Positions 27,976 to 36,549 of a DNA stretch of 64,000 nt are shown here, piece by piece; the stretch's first letter is position 1; each line of letters starts with the position of its first letter. The translations under genes were made by a program, and so were the position numbers. The DNA is from Mycolicibacter sinensis (GTDB taxonomy: Bacteria; Actinomycetota; Actinomycetes; Mycobacteriales; Mycobacteriaceae): assembly GCF_001667945.1 (NCBI RefSeq), contig NZ_LZJK01000111.1:1-64000 (forward strand), read 5' to 3'. The notes beneath the pieces were generated by a model, which did not search any database, had not been told where the DNA came from, and saw nothing but the letters and a program-made list of their open reading frames with translations.

Positions 27976-27991
27976 CTCTACTGTTGTAGAG
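27976..27991. promoter_or_regulatory. Operator-like palindrome in the TetR/LLM divergent promoter
   Basis: CTCTAC-TGTT-GTAGAG, with perfect 6-base arms, 8 bases before the ATG of the LLM gene at 28000. TAGAGT at 27987-27992 could be a -10 element giving a near-leaderless transcript, so repressor binding here would block it. It matches the site at 27331 in its CTCTA/TAGAG arms and spacing. Confidence 0.7.
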
Positions 27992-27999
27992 TCGCGCGA

Positions 28000-28920
28000 A
28001 TGAAGCTGGTGTTCGGCCTGCCCCACATGCTGCGGTTGAAAGCGATGATGCAGCCCTGGGAGGCCGGGGTCACCGGAGCCGAGCAGACCCGGATGGCCAA
28101 GCGCGCCGATGAGTTGGGCTACGACATGATCGCGGTCCCCGAGCACATCGTCATCCCGGCCGAGCACGTCGAGCTCTCCGGGCCGCACTACTTCCAGTCG
28201 ACGATCGCCCAGGCCTACCTGGCCGGTGCCACCGAGCGGATCATGCTCAACTCCTGCGTCACGGTGCTGCCGCTGCACCAGCCGATCGTGCTCGCCAAAG
28301 CACTCGCCACCGCCGACTGGCTCAGCGGCGGCCGGATGATGGTGACGTTCGGGGTGGGATGGCTCCAACGCGAATTCGAGGTACTCGGCGTGCCATTCGG
28401 TGAGCGCGGACGGATCGCCGATGAGTTTCTGGCGGCGATCATCGAGCTGTGGACCTGCGAGTCGCCGCGGTTCGAGGGTCGCTACGTCTCCTTCAGCGAC
28501 GTGGCGTTCGAGCCGAAACCGGTGCAGCGGCCCCATCTTCCGATTTGGATCGGCGGCGACGCCGATGCGGCGTTGCGCCGGGCCGCCAAGTTCGCCTCGG
28601 GGTGGTGGAGTTTCCTGACGCCGCCGGAGCAGATCGCCGAGCGGGTGGACTTCATCAAATCCCAGCCGGAGTACGACGGGCGCGCCTTCGACGTGGTGCA
28701 CGGAATGGCGACCACGCGCGTCGGCGAAGGCCACGTCCGCCGCCACGACCCGCACGCCCGCTCTGGCATGAGCGGCCAGGAGATCATCGACCGGCTGAGT
28801 TGGCTGGGCGAGCAGGGGGTCACGGTGAGTTCGGTACCGCTGCCGGCGGTGCGCGGCGTCGACGAATACCTCGACTATGCCCAGTGGGTGATCGAGGAGA
28901 TCAAACCGAAGGTCCGGTGA
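28000..28920 (+). CDS. LLM class F420-dependent-type oxidoreductase
   Basis: A 306-residue luciferase-like TIM-barrel protein with the layout of mycobacterial F420-dependent enzymes. It has MKLVFGLPHM at the start, AKRADELGYDMIAVPEHIV near 35 and GERIMLNS-type strand residues. RMMVTFGVGWLQREFEVLG near 118 and RPHLPIWIGGD near 185 follow. The ATG at 28000 fits the family N-terminus; there is no clear ribosome-binding site and a -10-like hexamer lies 7 bases upstream, so translation may be leaderless. It diverges from the TetR gene and shares its operator, so it probably acts in the same pathway as the aldehyde dehydrogenase. Confidence 0.87.
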   Translation: MKLVFGLPHMLRLKAMMQPWEAGVTGAEQTRMAKRADELGYDMIAVPEHIVIPAEHVELSGPHYFQSTIAQAYLAGATERIMLNSCVTVLPLHQPIVLAKALATADWLSGGRMMVTFGVGWLQREFEVLGVPFGERGRIADEFLAAIIELWTCESPRFEGRYVSFSDVAFEPKPVQRPHLPIWIGGDADAALRRAAKFASGWWSFLTPPEQIAERVDFIKSQPEYDGRAFDVVHGMATTRVGEGHVRRHDPHARSGMSGQEIIDRLSWLGEQGVTVSSVPLPAVRGVDEYLDYAQWVIEEIKPKVR

Positions 28921-28960
28921 TGGCGCCGGCGCTCAAACCGTAGGCGGGTCCCGAATTAAT

Positions 28961-28976
28961 TCAGTCGCTTGACTGA
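28961..28976. promoter_or_regulatory. Operator-like palindrome upstream of the SDR gene
   Basis: TCAGTC-GCTT-GACTGA, with perfect 6-base arms, preceded by CGAATTAAT. A near-identical copy (14 of 16 bases, with the same upstream CGAATTAA) lies at 29859 just before the TetR gene. The pair flanks the SDR gene and is the likely binding site of that TetR protein. Confidence 0.72.
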
Positions 28977-29032
28977 GCGGGCTGAAGCGGGTTGAGTCGA
29001 ACCGCTGTGATGTTCCGGGCGGAGGGTGGTCG

Positions 29033-29857
29033 ATGGGCAACGAGCTGGCGGGCAAGACGGCGATCGTCACCGGGGGAGCATCGGGTCTCGGCCGCGGCAT
29101 CGCGGAACGTTTTCTCGCCGAGGGGGCACGAGTGGTCATCGCCGATCTGGATCCCGAGCGCGGCGAGGCGCTCGCGGCGGAGCTCGGTGCCGAGGCGACG
29201 TTCCGGGCCGCCGATGTCGCCGACCCGCAACAGGTCGGCGCGCTGGTCGAGTTCGCCGTCGAAACGTTCGGCGGGCTGGACATCATGGTCAACAACGCCG
29301 GTGTCTCGGGAACCATGCACAACCGCTTCCTCGACGACGACCTGGCCGATTTCCATCGCATCATGGCGGTCAACGTGCTCGGCGTGATGGCCGGTACCCG
29401 CGATGCCGCCCGGCAGATGTCCAAAGCCGGCGGCGGGGCGATCATCAACTTGACCTCGATCGGCGGCATCCAGGCTGGCGGCGGGGTGATGACCTATCGC
29501 GCCTCCAAGGCCGCGGTCATCCAGTTCACCAAGTCTGCCGCAATCGAATTGGCGCACTATGACATCCGGGTCAATGCCATCGCCCCCGGCAACATCCCGA
29601 CACCGTTCGTGGCGTCGTCGGCTGCGGCGAATCTGGACTCCGAGGCCGTCGCGCGCTATGAAGCGGCGATCCGCGAGACGATGCGCGCCGATCGGCCGCT
29701 GAAGCGCGAAGGCACCGCCGACGATGTCGCCGAAGCCGCGCTGTATCTCGCTGGTGAACGATCCCGCTATGTCACCGGCGTCGTGCTGCCGGTCGACGGT
29801 GGGACGGTCGCCGGTAAGGCGATTCGCCGCCGCGCGAAGCCGGCCGAGCCGAATTAA
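29033..29857 (+). CDS. SDR family NAD(P)-dependent oxidoreductase
   Basis: A 274-residue classical SDR. The glycine motif TGGASGLG is at about 14-21, then NNAGVSG near 88, the catalytic Ser in LTSIGG, YRASK as the Tyr/Lys pair and PVDGG near the end. A 15-residue basic C-terminal extension (KAIRRRAKPAEPN) is unusual. GGAGG precedes the ATG. The gene sits between two copies of the TCAGTC-GCTT-GACTGA-type operator and is followed by TetR, ferredoxin and P450 genes. It probably oxidises the alcohol formed by the P450 or reduces the corresponding ketone. Confidence 0.9.
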   Translation: MGNELAGKTAIVTGGASGLGRGIAERFLAEGARVVIADLDPERGEALAAELGAEATFRAADVADPQQVGALVEFAVETFGGLDIMVNNAGVSGTMHNRFLDDDLADFHRIMAVNVLGVMAGTRDAARQMSKAGGGAIINLTSIGGIQAGGGVMTYRASKAAVIQFTKSAAIELAHYDIRVNAIAPGNIPTPFVASSAAANLDSEAVARYEAAIRETMRADRPLKREGTADDVAEAALYLAGERSRYVTGVVLPVDGGTVAGKAIRRRAKPAEPN

Positions 29858-29858
29858 A

Positions 29859-29874
29859 TCAATCGCTTGACTTA
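29859..29874. promoter_or_regulatory. Operator-like palindrome abutting the TetR start
   Basis: TCAATC-GCTT-GACTTA, a 14/16 match to the site at 28961, ends directly before the ATG of the TetR gene. A third partial copy (TTGACTGA) lies at 29889-29896 inside the first codons, so the TetR start might be a GTG further on. Autoregulation by the TetR protein is inferred. Confidence 0.68.
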
Positions 29875-30558
29875 ATGGCCGCCTCGCGGTTGACTGACCC
29901 GGTGACCACCGCTGATAGGGCTGTGCGGGCCGAACGGGCGAACTCCACCCGGGAAGCCATCTTGACCGCCGCCGAACGGCTGTTCGCCGAACATGGGGTG
30001 TTCGCGGTGTCCAACCGCCAGGTGAGCGAAGCCGCCGGCCAGGGCAACAACGCCGCGGTCGGCTACCACTTCGGCACCAAGACCGACCTCGTCCGCGAGA
30101 TCGAACGCCGCCACCGCTTGCCCGTCGAGCGCCTGCGCGAAGAGATGGTGGCTGCGGCGGCCGATTCCACCGAATTGCGGGACTGGGTGTCGTGTCTGGT
30201 CCGACCGCTGACCGATCACCTTGCCGCGCTGGGCAATCCGACCTGGTACGCGCGATTCGCCGCACAGGTGATGGCAGATCCGGCCTACCACAACATCGTC
30301 GTCAAGGATGCGCTGAGTTCACCGTCGCTGGTCAAGGTGGTCGACGAGATCAGCCGTTGCCTCCCGGACCTGCCGGCCGACGTCCGGGCCGCCCGCAACG
30401 TGATGGCCCGCAACCTGCTGATGCACACCTGCGCCGACTGGGAACGCACGTTGGCCGCCGGCGGCAAAGCGCGAACCAACTGGCAACAAGCCAGCTCGAA
30501 CCTCATCGACGCCATCGTCGGATTGTGGCGGGCCCCGGTTACCGGAGGTGCGGCGTGA
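29875..30558 (+). CDS. TetR family transcriptional regulator
   Basis: A 227-residue TetR regulator. The HTH is at about 24-70 (STREAILTAAERLFAEHG, then SNRQVSEAAGQGNNAAVGYHF), and the C-terminal domain has a TetR_C-like helical pattern with WYARFAAQVMADPAY. The first 20 residues before the HTH are longer than usual, and the operator-like sequence abuts the ATG. A GTG in frame near 29902 could be the true start. The stop overlaps the ferredoxin GTG. It probably controls the SDR upstream and the ferredoxin-P450 operon downstream. Confidence 0.9.
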   Translation: MAASRLTDPVTTADRAVRAERANSTREAILTAAERLFAEHGVFAVSNRQVSEAAGQGNNAAVGYHFGTKTDLVREIERRHRLPVERLREEMVAAAADSTELRDWVSCLVRPLTDHLAALGNPTWYARFAAQVMADPAYHNIVVKDALSSPSLVKVVDEISRCLPDLPADVRAARNVMARNLLMHTCADWERTLAAGGKARTNWQQASSNLIDAIVGLWRAPVTGGAA

Positions 30559-30752
30559 AAGTCACCGCCGACCAGAACATCTGCGCCTCCTCGGGCCAGT
30601 GCGTCGGACTGGCCCCCCGGGTTTTCGACCAGCGCGACGAAGACGGCGTCGTGGTCGTGCTCGACGAGAACCCCCCGGAAGAACTCGCCGAAGCCGTTCG
30701 CCAAGCGGCCGCCGTCTGTCCGTCCCGAGCCATCACAGTCGTTGAGGAGTAA
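30555..30752 (+). CDS. [3Fe-4S] ferredoxin, P450 redox partner
   Basis: A 65-residue ferredoxin starting at the GTG that overlaps the TetR stop. Cluster ligands are Cys10 and Cys16 (NICASSGQC) and Cys55 (AVCPSRAI). The second position of the usual four-cysteine set is Ser13, which is the pattern of actinobacterial [3Fe-4S] ferredoxins that deliver electrons to cytochromes P450. The P450 gene begins 3 bp downstream, so the pair is expressed together. A ferredoxin reductase is not encoded nearby and must come from elsewhere. Confidence 0.92.
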   Translation: MKVTADQNICASSGQCVGLAPRVFDQRDEDGVVVVLDENPPEELAEAVRQAAAVCPSRAITVVEE

Positions 30753-30755
30753 AGC

Positions 30756-31994
30756 GTGACCGACGCATCCACTATGGCGGCCACCGCAACGCCGGAGTAC
30801 CCGATGAGCAGGGACGGCCGGTGTCCGTTCGCCCCGCCGCCGGAGACCATGGCGCTGGCCGCCGAGCGGCCGCTGAGCCGGGTGCGGATCTGGGACGGCA
30901 GCACCCCCTGGCTGGTCACCGGATACGAAGCGGTGCGGGCGTTGTTCTCCGATCCGCGGGTCAGCGTCGATGATCACCAGCCCGGCTTCCCGCACTGGAA
31001 CGAGATGATGCGCGCCAGCGTCGATCACCGCCCCAAGTCGGTGTTCACCACCGACGGCGCCGAGCACATCCGCTACCGGCGGATCCTGTCCCCGGCCCTG
31101 ACCATGAAACGTGTCGAGGCGCTGACCCCGGTCGCGCAACGGATCACCGACGAACACCTCGACGCGATCCTGGCCGGCCCGCAACCGGCCGACCTGATCG
31201 AAGGATTCGCGCTGCCGATTCCGTCTCTGGTGATCAGCGAACTGCTCGGCGTTCCGTATGAGGACCACGCGTTCTTCCAGCAGCACGCCACCATGGGCGT
31301 GGACCGCAACGCCACCTCCGACGACCTCGCCGAGGGCGCCAGCGAACTGTCGAAGTACCTGGTCCGGCTACTGGAGACCAGGATGGCCGAGCCGGCCGAC
31401 GACATGGTCTCCGCGCTGGGCCAGCGAGTGCAAAACGGGGAGCTGTCGATACGCGAGGCCACCCAACTCGGCACCGGGATGCTGATCGCCGGCCACGAGA
31501 CCACCGCGAACATGATCGGCCTGGGCATCGTGGCGCTGCTGCACGAGCCTGACAAGATCGCCGAGAAGACCGCGGTGTTCCGCGCCGACGACGATGCCGC
31601 GATCGCCAACGCCGTCGAGGAATTGTTGCGCTACCTGTCGATCATCCACACCGGCCAGCGCCGGGTTGCGCTGGACGATATCGAGATCGCCGGTGAGACG
31701 ATCCGGGCCGGCGAGGGCATCATCATCGACCTGGCGCCGGCCAACTGGGACGCGTCGGTCTTCCCGGAGCCAGAGGTGCTGGACCTGTTCCGGCCGGCCC
31801 GCCAGCACATGGCGTTCGGATTCGGGCCGCACCAGTGCGTCGGGCAGCAGCTGGCCCGCGCCGAGATGGTGATCGCCTTCCGCACCCTGTTCCGGCGCAT
31901 CCCGACGCTGAAACTGGCGGTGGGCATCGACGAGATCCCGTTCAAAAACGACCGACTCGCCTATGGCGTCTACGAGCTCCCGGTCACCTGGTAA
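30756..31994 (+). CDS. Cytochrome P450
   Basis: A 412-residue soluble bacterial P450. Seen are the I-helix AGHETTAN (oxygen activation), the ExxR motif in EELLRYL, and the haem-ligand loop FGFGPHQCVGQQLAR with Cys near 361. The opening PMSRDGRCPFAPPPE is typical of the CYP105-like branch. The GTG start is 3 bp after the ferredoxin stop. It should hydroxylate a hydrophobic substrate using the adjacent ferredoxin. The CYP family cannot be named reliably without alignment. Confidence 0.95.
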   Translation: MTDASTMAATATPEYPMSRDGRCPFAPPPETMALAAERPLSRVRIWDGSTPWLVTGYEAVRALFSDPRVSVDDHQPGFPHWNEMMRASVDHRPKSVFTTDGAEHIRYRRILSPALTMKRVEALTPVAQRITDEHLDAILAGPQPADLIEGFALPIPSLVISELLGVPYEDHAFFQQHATMGVDRNATSDDLAEGASELSKYLVRLLETRMAEPADDMVSALGQRVQNGELSIREATQLGTGMLIAGHETTANMIGLGIVALLHEPDKIAEKTAVFRADDDAAIANAVEELLRYLSIIHTGQRRVALDDIEIAGETIRAGEGIIIDLAPANWDASVFPEPEVLDLFRPARQHMAFGFGPHQCVGQQLARAEMVIAFRTLFRRIPTLKLAVGIDEIPFKNDRLAYGVYELPVTW

Positions 31995-32018
31995 CCCGCC
32001 CGATTGGAGTGGATCGAC

Positions 32019-33191
32019 ATGTCAACGAGCGCAACGCGAACCGCTGAGTTCTATCCGCCGGGCGGATACGGTGCACCCAAGGATCGTCGCGGCCAAGCCC
32101 GCCGTGACGTCGGCCTGCCCCCAGGAACTGAGGTGTTCTCCGCCGACAACCACATCTCACTGGCCGACGACATCTTTTATCAGAAGTTCCCCGAGGAGCT
32201 GCGCGACAAGGCGCCGCGGATCTGGTACGAAGACGGCGCATACATGGTCGGGCGCAAGGGGCAGACCTTTTTGCCGGGTGACTTCTCGGCGGTGCTGATG
32301 CAGTACGACGACCTGGCCGGCGCCGCCAGCAGCAACATCGAGGCCCGCATCCAGGAATTGGCCACCGACGGCGTCGACAAGGAATTGGCGTTTCCGAACG
32401 CTGTACTGGCATTGTTTCATTTCCCCGACAAAGAGCTGCGCGAGCGAGTATTCCGCATCTACAACGAGCACATGGCCGAGCTGCAGGAGCGGTCGAATGG
32501 CCACTTCTACGGGGTGGGCCTGATCAACTGGTGGGATCCGGCCGGCACTCGCCGCACCCTGGCCGAGCTGAAATCCCTGGGACTCAAGACCTTCCTGTTG
32601 CCGCTCAACCCCGGCAAAGACGACGACGGCGGGGTGATCGACTACTCCAGCACCGCGATGCGCCCGGTGTGGGACGAGATCGAGGCCGCCGGGCTGCCGG
32701 TGACCCACCACATCGGCGAGACGCCGCCGAAAACCCCGTGTGAGGTCAACAGCGTCGTCGTGGGCATGATGATCAATGTCGACTCGTTCCGGGAGATGTT
32801 CTCCAAGTACATCTTCGGCGGCATCCTCGACCACAACCCGGGCCTGCGGGTCGGCTGGTTCGAAGGTGGCATCGCCTGGGTGCCGTCGGCGCTGCAGGAC
32901 GCCGAACACCTGCTCGCCTCCTACCAGCACATGTTCAACCACCAGCTACAGCATCCGATCCAGCACTACTGGGACACCAACATGAGCGCATCGTTCATGG
33001 TCGATCCGCTGGGTCTGCGGCTGATCGACCGGATCGGGGTGGACAAGGTGATGTGGTCGTCGGACTACCCGCACAACGAGAGCACTTTCGGCTATTCGGA
33101 GAAGTCGTTGGCCCATGTCGTCGAAGCACTCGGACCGCAGGATGCGGCGAAAGTGGTGAGCGGCAATATCAAAGCGTTCCTGGGGGTGTGA
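32019..33191 (+). CDS. Amidohydrolase family protein (amidohydrolase 2 TIM barrel)
   Basis: A 390-residue metal-dependent TIM-barrel enzyme of the amidohydrolase 2 group, which includes decarboxylases and C-C hydrolases as well as amidases. Metal-site candidates are Asp and His in SADNHISLADD near 42, His in VTHHIGETPP, and the Asp in MWSSDYPHNES near 355. The ATG at 32019 has GGAG 9 bases upstream. It follows the P450 gene directly and its stop overlaps the next start. Similar enzymes in mycobacteria are often annotated only generically. A second family member is at 45557, and the two differ clearly. Confidence 0.87.
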   Translation: MSTSATRTAEFYPPGGYGAPKDRRGQARRDVGLPPGTEVFSADNHISLADDIFYQKFPEELRDKAPRIWYEDGAYMVGRKGQTFLPGDFSAVLMQYDDLAGAASSNIEARIQELATDGVDKELAFPNAVLALFHFPDKELRERVFRIYNEHMAELQERSNGHFYGVGLINWWDPAGTRRTLAELKSLGLKTFLLPLNPGKDDDGGVIDYSSTAMRPVWDEIEAAGLPVTHHIGETPPKTPCEVNSVVVGMMINVDSFREMFSKYIFGGILDHNPGLRVGWFEGGIAWVPSALQDAEHLLASYQHMFNHQLQHPIQHYWDTNMSASFMVDPLGLRLIDRIGVDKVMWSSDYPHNESTFGYSEKSLAHVVEALGPQDAAKVVSGNIKAFLGV

Positions 33192-34441
33192 TGGGTGCGT
33201 TGGCCTCGGTGTCGCAAGCCGCCGGCAGCATCGCGATCCCCGACGTCGTCGACCGGGCGAGGCTGCGCCGGGAAACCGGCACCCGGCTCCGCGCGGCGAT
33301 GGCGGACCGGGGCGTCGACGCCCTGGTCCTGCTGGGCAACAATGCCGTCACCTACGCCACCGGGACCAGTTGGCGCCTCGGTGATGCCGGGTTGTCCCAC
33401 GTCGAGCGGCCGGTGGCCGTCGTGCTGGCCGACGACGAATGGCCGCATCTGTTTCTGCCGTTCCGGGAAGGTGCATCCGGGGAGTCCGACCTGCCCGCCG
33501 ATCATGTGCACGGTCCGGTTTATCTCGAATTCGACGAAGGCGTAGAGCATTTCGCCCGGGTGCTCGGCGAGTTGATTCCCGGCAACGCGGTGGTCGGCAT
33601 CGACGAGTACACCGGTGCGATGCGCCGCGCCCAGCAGCTGCTGTTTCCCGGCGGCCGGCCGGTGGATGCGGCGCAGGTGGTCAGTGCGGCCAAGGTGATC
33701 AAGACCCCCGATGAGCTGGCCTGCATCCGTACCGCGTGCCGGATCACCGATGAGGCCATGGTCGACGTGCAGGCGGCGCTGGCGCCCGGTATCCGCCAGA
33801 TGGATCTGTCGGCCCAATTCCTGCGGCACGCATTCGAATTAGGTGCCAGCGCCAGCATGTTGGAGCCGATCTGGCAGGTGATGCCCGACAGCAGGGCCTC
33901 TGGGGTGTGGACCACCCACGGTGACCTGGCGCTACCGCTGCTGACCACCGAGCGCGAGCTGACGGCCGGTGACGTGCTGTGGACCGACGTGTCGATAACC
34001 TACGGGGGATACTGCTCGGACTTCGGTCGGACTTGGGTCACCGGCGCCGATCCGACACCTCGGCAGCAGGCGCAGTACCGGCGCTGGCGGGAGATCCTCG
34101 ACGCCGTGCGCGGGGTGCTGCGGGCCGGGGTGACCTCCGGCGATCTGGCCCGCGCGGCCATCGCCGCGAACGGCGATGGCACCCGGCCCTGGCTGCCGCA
34201 CTTCTACCTCGGCCACGGTATCGGCGTGAACGCCGCCGAGATGCCGATGATCGGCACCGACTTGGGCGATGAGTTCGACAACAACTTCGTGTTCGAGCCG
34301 GGCATGGTCCTGGTGCTCGAGCCGGTGGTGTGGGAGGACGGCACCGGCGGGTACCGGGGTGAAGAGGTGGTCGTCGTCACCGAGGACGGCTGGATCTCGT
34401 TGAGCGACTACCCCTATGCCCCCTATGGCGAAGGATCATGA
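33191..34441 (+). CDS. M24 family (Xaa-Pro aminopeptidase-like) metallohydrolase
   Basis: A 416-residue two-domain pita-bread protein. The creatinase-like N-domain covers about 20-165 and the M24 domain about 175-410. All five expected metal ligands are present: Asp266 and Asp277 (WTDVSITYGGYCSDFGRTW), the His in LGHGIGVNAAEMP, the Glu in VLEPVVW and the Glu in YRGEEVVVV. It should be a dinuclear-metal peptidase or C-N hydrolase. The ATG overlaps the amidohydrolase stop and its own stop overlaps the second M24 gene (ATGA), so the two M24 proteins are made together, possibly as a heterodimer. Confidence 0.88.
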   Translation: MGALASVSQAAGSIAIPDVVDRARLRRETGTRLRAAMADRGVDALVLLGNNAVTYATGTSWRLGDAGLSHVERPVAVVLADDEWPHLFLPFREGASGESDLPADHVHGPVYLEFDEGVEHFARVLGELIPGNAVVGIDEYTGAMRRAQQLLFPGGRPVDAAQVVSAAKVIKTPDELACIRTACRITDEAMVDVQAALAPGIRQMDLSAQFLRHAFELGASASMLEPIWQVMPDSRASGVWTTHGDLALPLLTTERELTAGDVLWTDVSITYGGYCSDFGRTWVTGADPTPRQQAQYRRWREILDAVRGVLRAGVTSGDLARAAIAANGDGTRPWLPHFYLGHGIGVNAAEMPMIGTDLGDEFDNNFVFEPGMVLVLEPVVWEDGTGGYRGEEVVVVTEDGWISLSDYPYAPYGEGS

Positions 34442-35565
34442 CGATGACGACTGAGGTTCTGCCGGACCGCCTCGCACTGCGCGGTGGGCGCCGTGAGCGG
34501 GCGCTGGCGCAGATGGAAGCCCACGATCTCGACGTACTGGTGCTGGGCCGGCAGGCCAATGTCCGTTATGTCACCGGGGCGCCGCAGCTATGGGTGGCGG
34601 GCACCCGCCCGTTCGGCCCCACCTGTGTGCTGGTGCGCGAAACCGGTGCCATCCATCTGCTCAGTACCTGGGATGAGGGGATTCCGGAGGACATCCCGCA
34701 CGACAATCTGTACGGGATCTCCTGGAATCCGACCAACACCATTGCGGCGCTGGCGCGTATCGAAGGAGCCGGCACCGCGCGGCGGGTCGGAACCGACGCC
34801 ATGTCACCTTTGTTCGCCCAGCTGCTGCCGATGGCGTTTCCCAACGCGGACTTGGTCGATGGCGAGCTGGCCATGCGGGCGGCCCGGGCGATCAAGACCG
34901 CTGAGGAAGTGGCGGCGCTGCGGTCCTCGGTCGCGGTGGCCGAGTCGGCGCTGGCGGCGGCGGTGGGCGCCCTGCAAGACGGCGTCAGCGAACAGACGTT
35001 GACCGGGGTGCTGATGGAGGCGATGACAGCAGGTGGGGTCAGCACCCCGGCCAACCAGGACGTTGCCTGGGTGACCTCGCGGGAACACCCGTGGCGGCGC
35101 GCGGTCGGCGACGGGCGGGTGCACACCGGTGACCTGGTGGCGTTCTCGGCGGGCGTGCTGGCCGGCGGCTACGTCGCCGAAGTGGGACGCACCTACCCGG
35201 TCGGTACTGTTCCCGGCGCCGCTGGGCTGTACCAGCGATGGGACACGTTGTGGGAGAGGCTGGCTGGTGCCTGCCGGCCCGGCGCGACGTGCAGTGAATT
35301 GCTGTCCGCCTACGCCGACGCCGGCGAACCCCTGCCGCCGGTGCCGGTAGCTCACGGCCTGGGACTGGGATTCGATCCGCCGGTGGTGTCGCCTCAGCTT
35401 CGCAACACCGCCGCCGCCGAGCGGCTGGAGCCCGGGATGGTGCTATCGGTCACCGGTTATGTGTTCGAGCCCGGCGTGGGCGCGGTCTTCGGGCGGGAGG
35501 CGGTGCTGATCACCGACGGTGGCCACGAAGTCTTGACCACCAGCCCGTTCGCCACCGGTTGCTGA
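34438..35565 (+). CDS. M24 family protein with degenerate metal site
   Basis: A 375-residue M24-fold protein similar in layout to its upstream neighbour, but three of the five metal ligands are replaced. Ser237 stands where the first Asp should be (LVAFSAGVLAGGYVAEVGRT), Glu248 replaces the second Asp, and Thr replaces the LEP Glu (LSVTGYVF). The His (AHGLGLGFDPP) and the last Glu (FGREAVLI) remain. Creatinase shows that an M24 fold can work without metal, so this may be a metal-independent C-N hydrolase. It may instead be an inactive partner of the intact protein it is coupled to by ATGA. Confidence 0.85.
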   Translation: MTMTTEVLPDRLALRGGRRERALAQMEAHDLDVLVLGRQANVRYVTGAPQLWVAGTRPFGPTCVLVRETGAIHLLSTWDEGIPEDIPHDNLYGISWNPTNTIAALARIEGAGTARRVGTDAMSPLFAQLLPMAFPNADLVDGELAMRAARAIKTAEEVAALRSSVAVAESALAAAVGALQDGVSEQTLTGVLMEAMTAGGVSTPANQDVAWVTSREHPWRRAVGDGRVHTGDLVAFSAGVLAGGYVAEVGRTYPVGTVPGAAGLYQRWDTLWERLAGACRPGATCSELLSAYADAGEPLPPVPVAHGLGLGFDPPVVSPQLRNTAAAERLEPGMVLSVTGYVFEPGVGAVFGREAVLITDGGHEVLTTSPFATGC

Positions 35566-35580
35566 AGGAGCAGATCGCCA

Positions 35581-36546
35581 ATGTCTGGCACACCAGGTTC
35601 ATCGCCACGGCCTTCCGCCGACGAGATCATCCGCTACCACAAGGACCCGGCCACCAAGATCGCCACGATCACCTTCGACCGGCCGGAATACCTCAACGCG
35701 CCCACGTCGGCGGCACGATTGCGCTACGCGGACCTGCTGCGCGGGGCCAGCGTCGACAACGACGTCAAGGTGGTGGTGATCCGCGGTGTCGGCGATAACC
35801 TGGGCAGCGGAGCTGACCTGCCGGAGTTCATGGAAGGTGTTGACGAGCCCGAAAAGCGCTTGGCGGAACTGCGTTTGGAAGGCATGGATGTCACCTATCC
35901 GCCCCAGGGCACCTTCCGCAACGGCGCCACCATCAGTGCCTGGTATGCCAACGTGCAGGCCGGTAACCGGCCGCTGCAGGAGCTGAAGAAGATCAGCATC
36001 GTGGAAGCCAAGGGGTACTGCTATGGCTGGCACTTCTACCAGGCCGCCGACGCCGATCTGGTGATCTCGTCCGACGATGCGCTGTTCGGCCACCCGTCGT
36101 TCCGCTACTACGGCTGGGGGCCACGGATGTGGACCTGGGTGCAGATGATGGGGCTGCGCAAGTTCTCCGAAATGGTTTTCACCGGACGCCCTTTCACCGC
36201 CGCGGACATGGAGAAGTGCAACTTCCTCAACAAGGTGGTGCCCCGCGATGAGCTCGAAGCCGAGGTCGACAAGTACGCGCTGGCCTGCGCGCGTAACCGC
36301 CCGGTCGACACGGTGTTCATGCAGAAGATGTTCTTCGAGGTGTACAAGCAGCATCAGGGCGAGTACATGGGCAGCCTGTTGTCGGCGTTCTTCGAGTCGA
36401 TGGGCTCGGGGGTGGCACCGGACTCCGACGACCTGATGCTCGACGACGCCATCGATTCCGGGCTGTCCGGCGCGGTCAAGGACAACGATGCGAGGTTCCC
36501 GCCCGATTTCCGGCTGAGCAAGTCCAGCCGCGACGAGGACAACTAG
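35581..36546 (+). CDS. Enoyl-CoA hydratase/isomerase (crotonase) family protein
   Basis: A 321-residue crotonase-fold protein. It has ATITFDRPEYLNAP near 28-42 and VVVIRGVGDNLGSGADLPEF, the first oxyanion-hole region. The second oxyanion hole is KKISIVEAKGYCYGWHFYQAADADL near 140. The usual Glu residues of true hydratases are not in their standard places (YCYGWHFYQ instead of GxxxGGGxE). The reaction may therefore be a C-C hydrolysis or isomerisation. AAGGAG precedes the ATG. Position between the M24 pair and the CoA-transferase implies that the pathway intermediate is a CoA thioester at this point. Confidence 0.85.
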   Translation: MSGTPGSSPRPSADEIIRYHKDPATKIATITFDRPEYLNAPTSAARLRYADLLRGASVDNDVKVVVIRGVGDNLGSGADLPEFMEGVDEPEKRLAELRLEGMDVTYPPQGTFRNGATISAWYANVQAGNRPLQELKKISIVEAKGYCYGWHFYQAADADLVISSDDALFGHPSFRYYGWGPRMWTWVQMMGLRKFSEMVFTGRPFTAADMEKCNFLNKVVPRDELEAEVDKYALACARNRPVDTVFMQKMFFEVYKQHQGEYMGSLLSAFFESMGSGVAPDSDDLMLDDAIDSGLSGAVKDNDARFPPDFRLSKSSRDEDN

Positions 36547-36549
36547 CCC

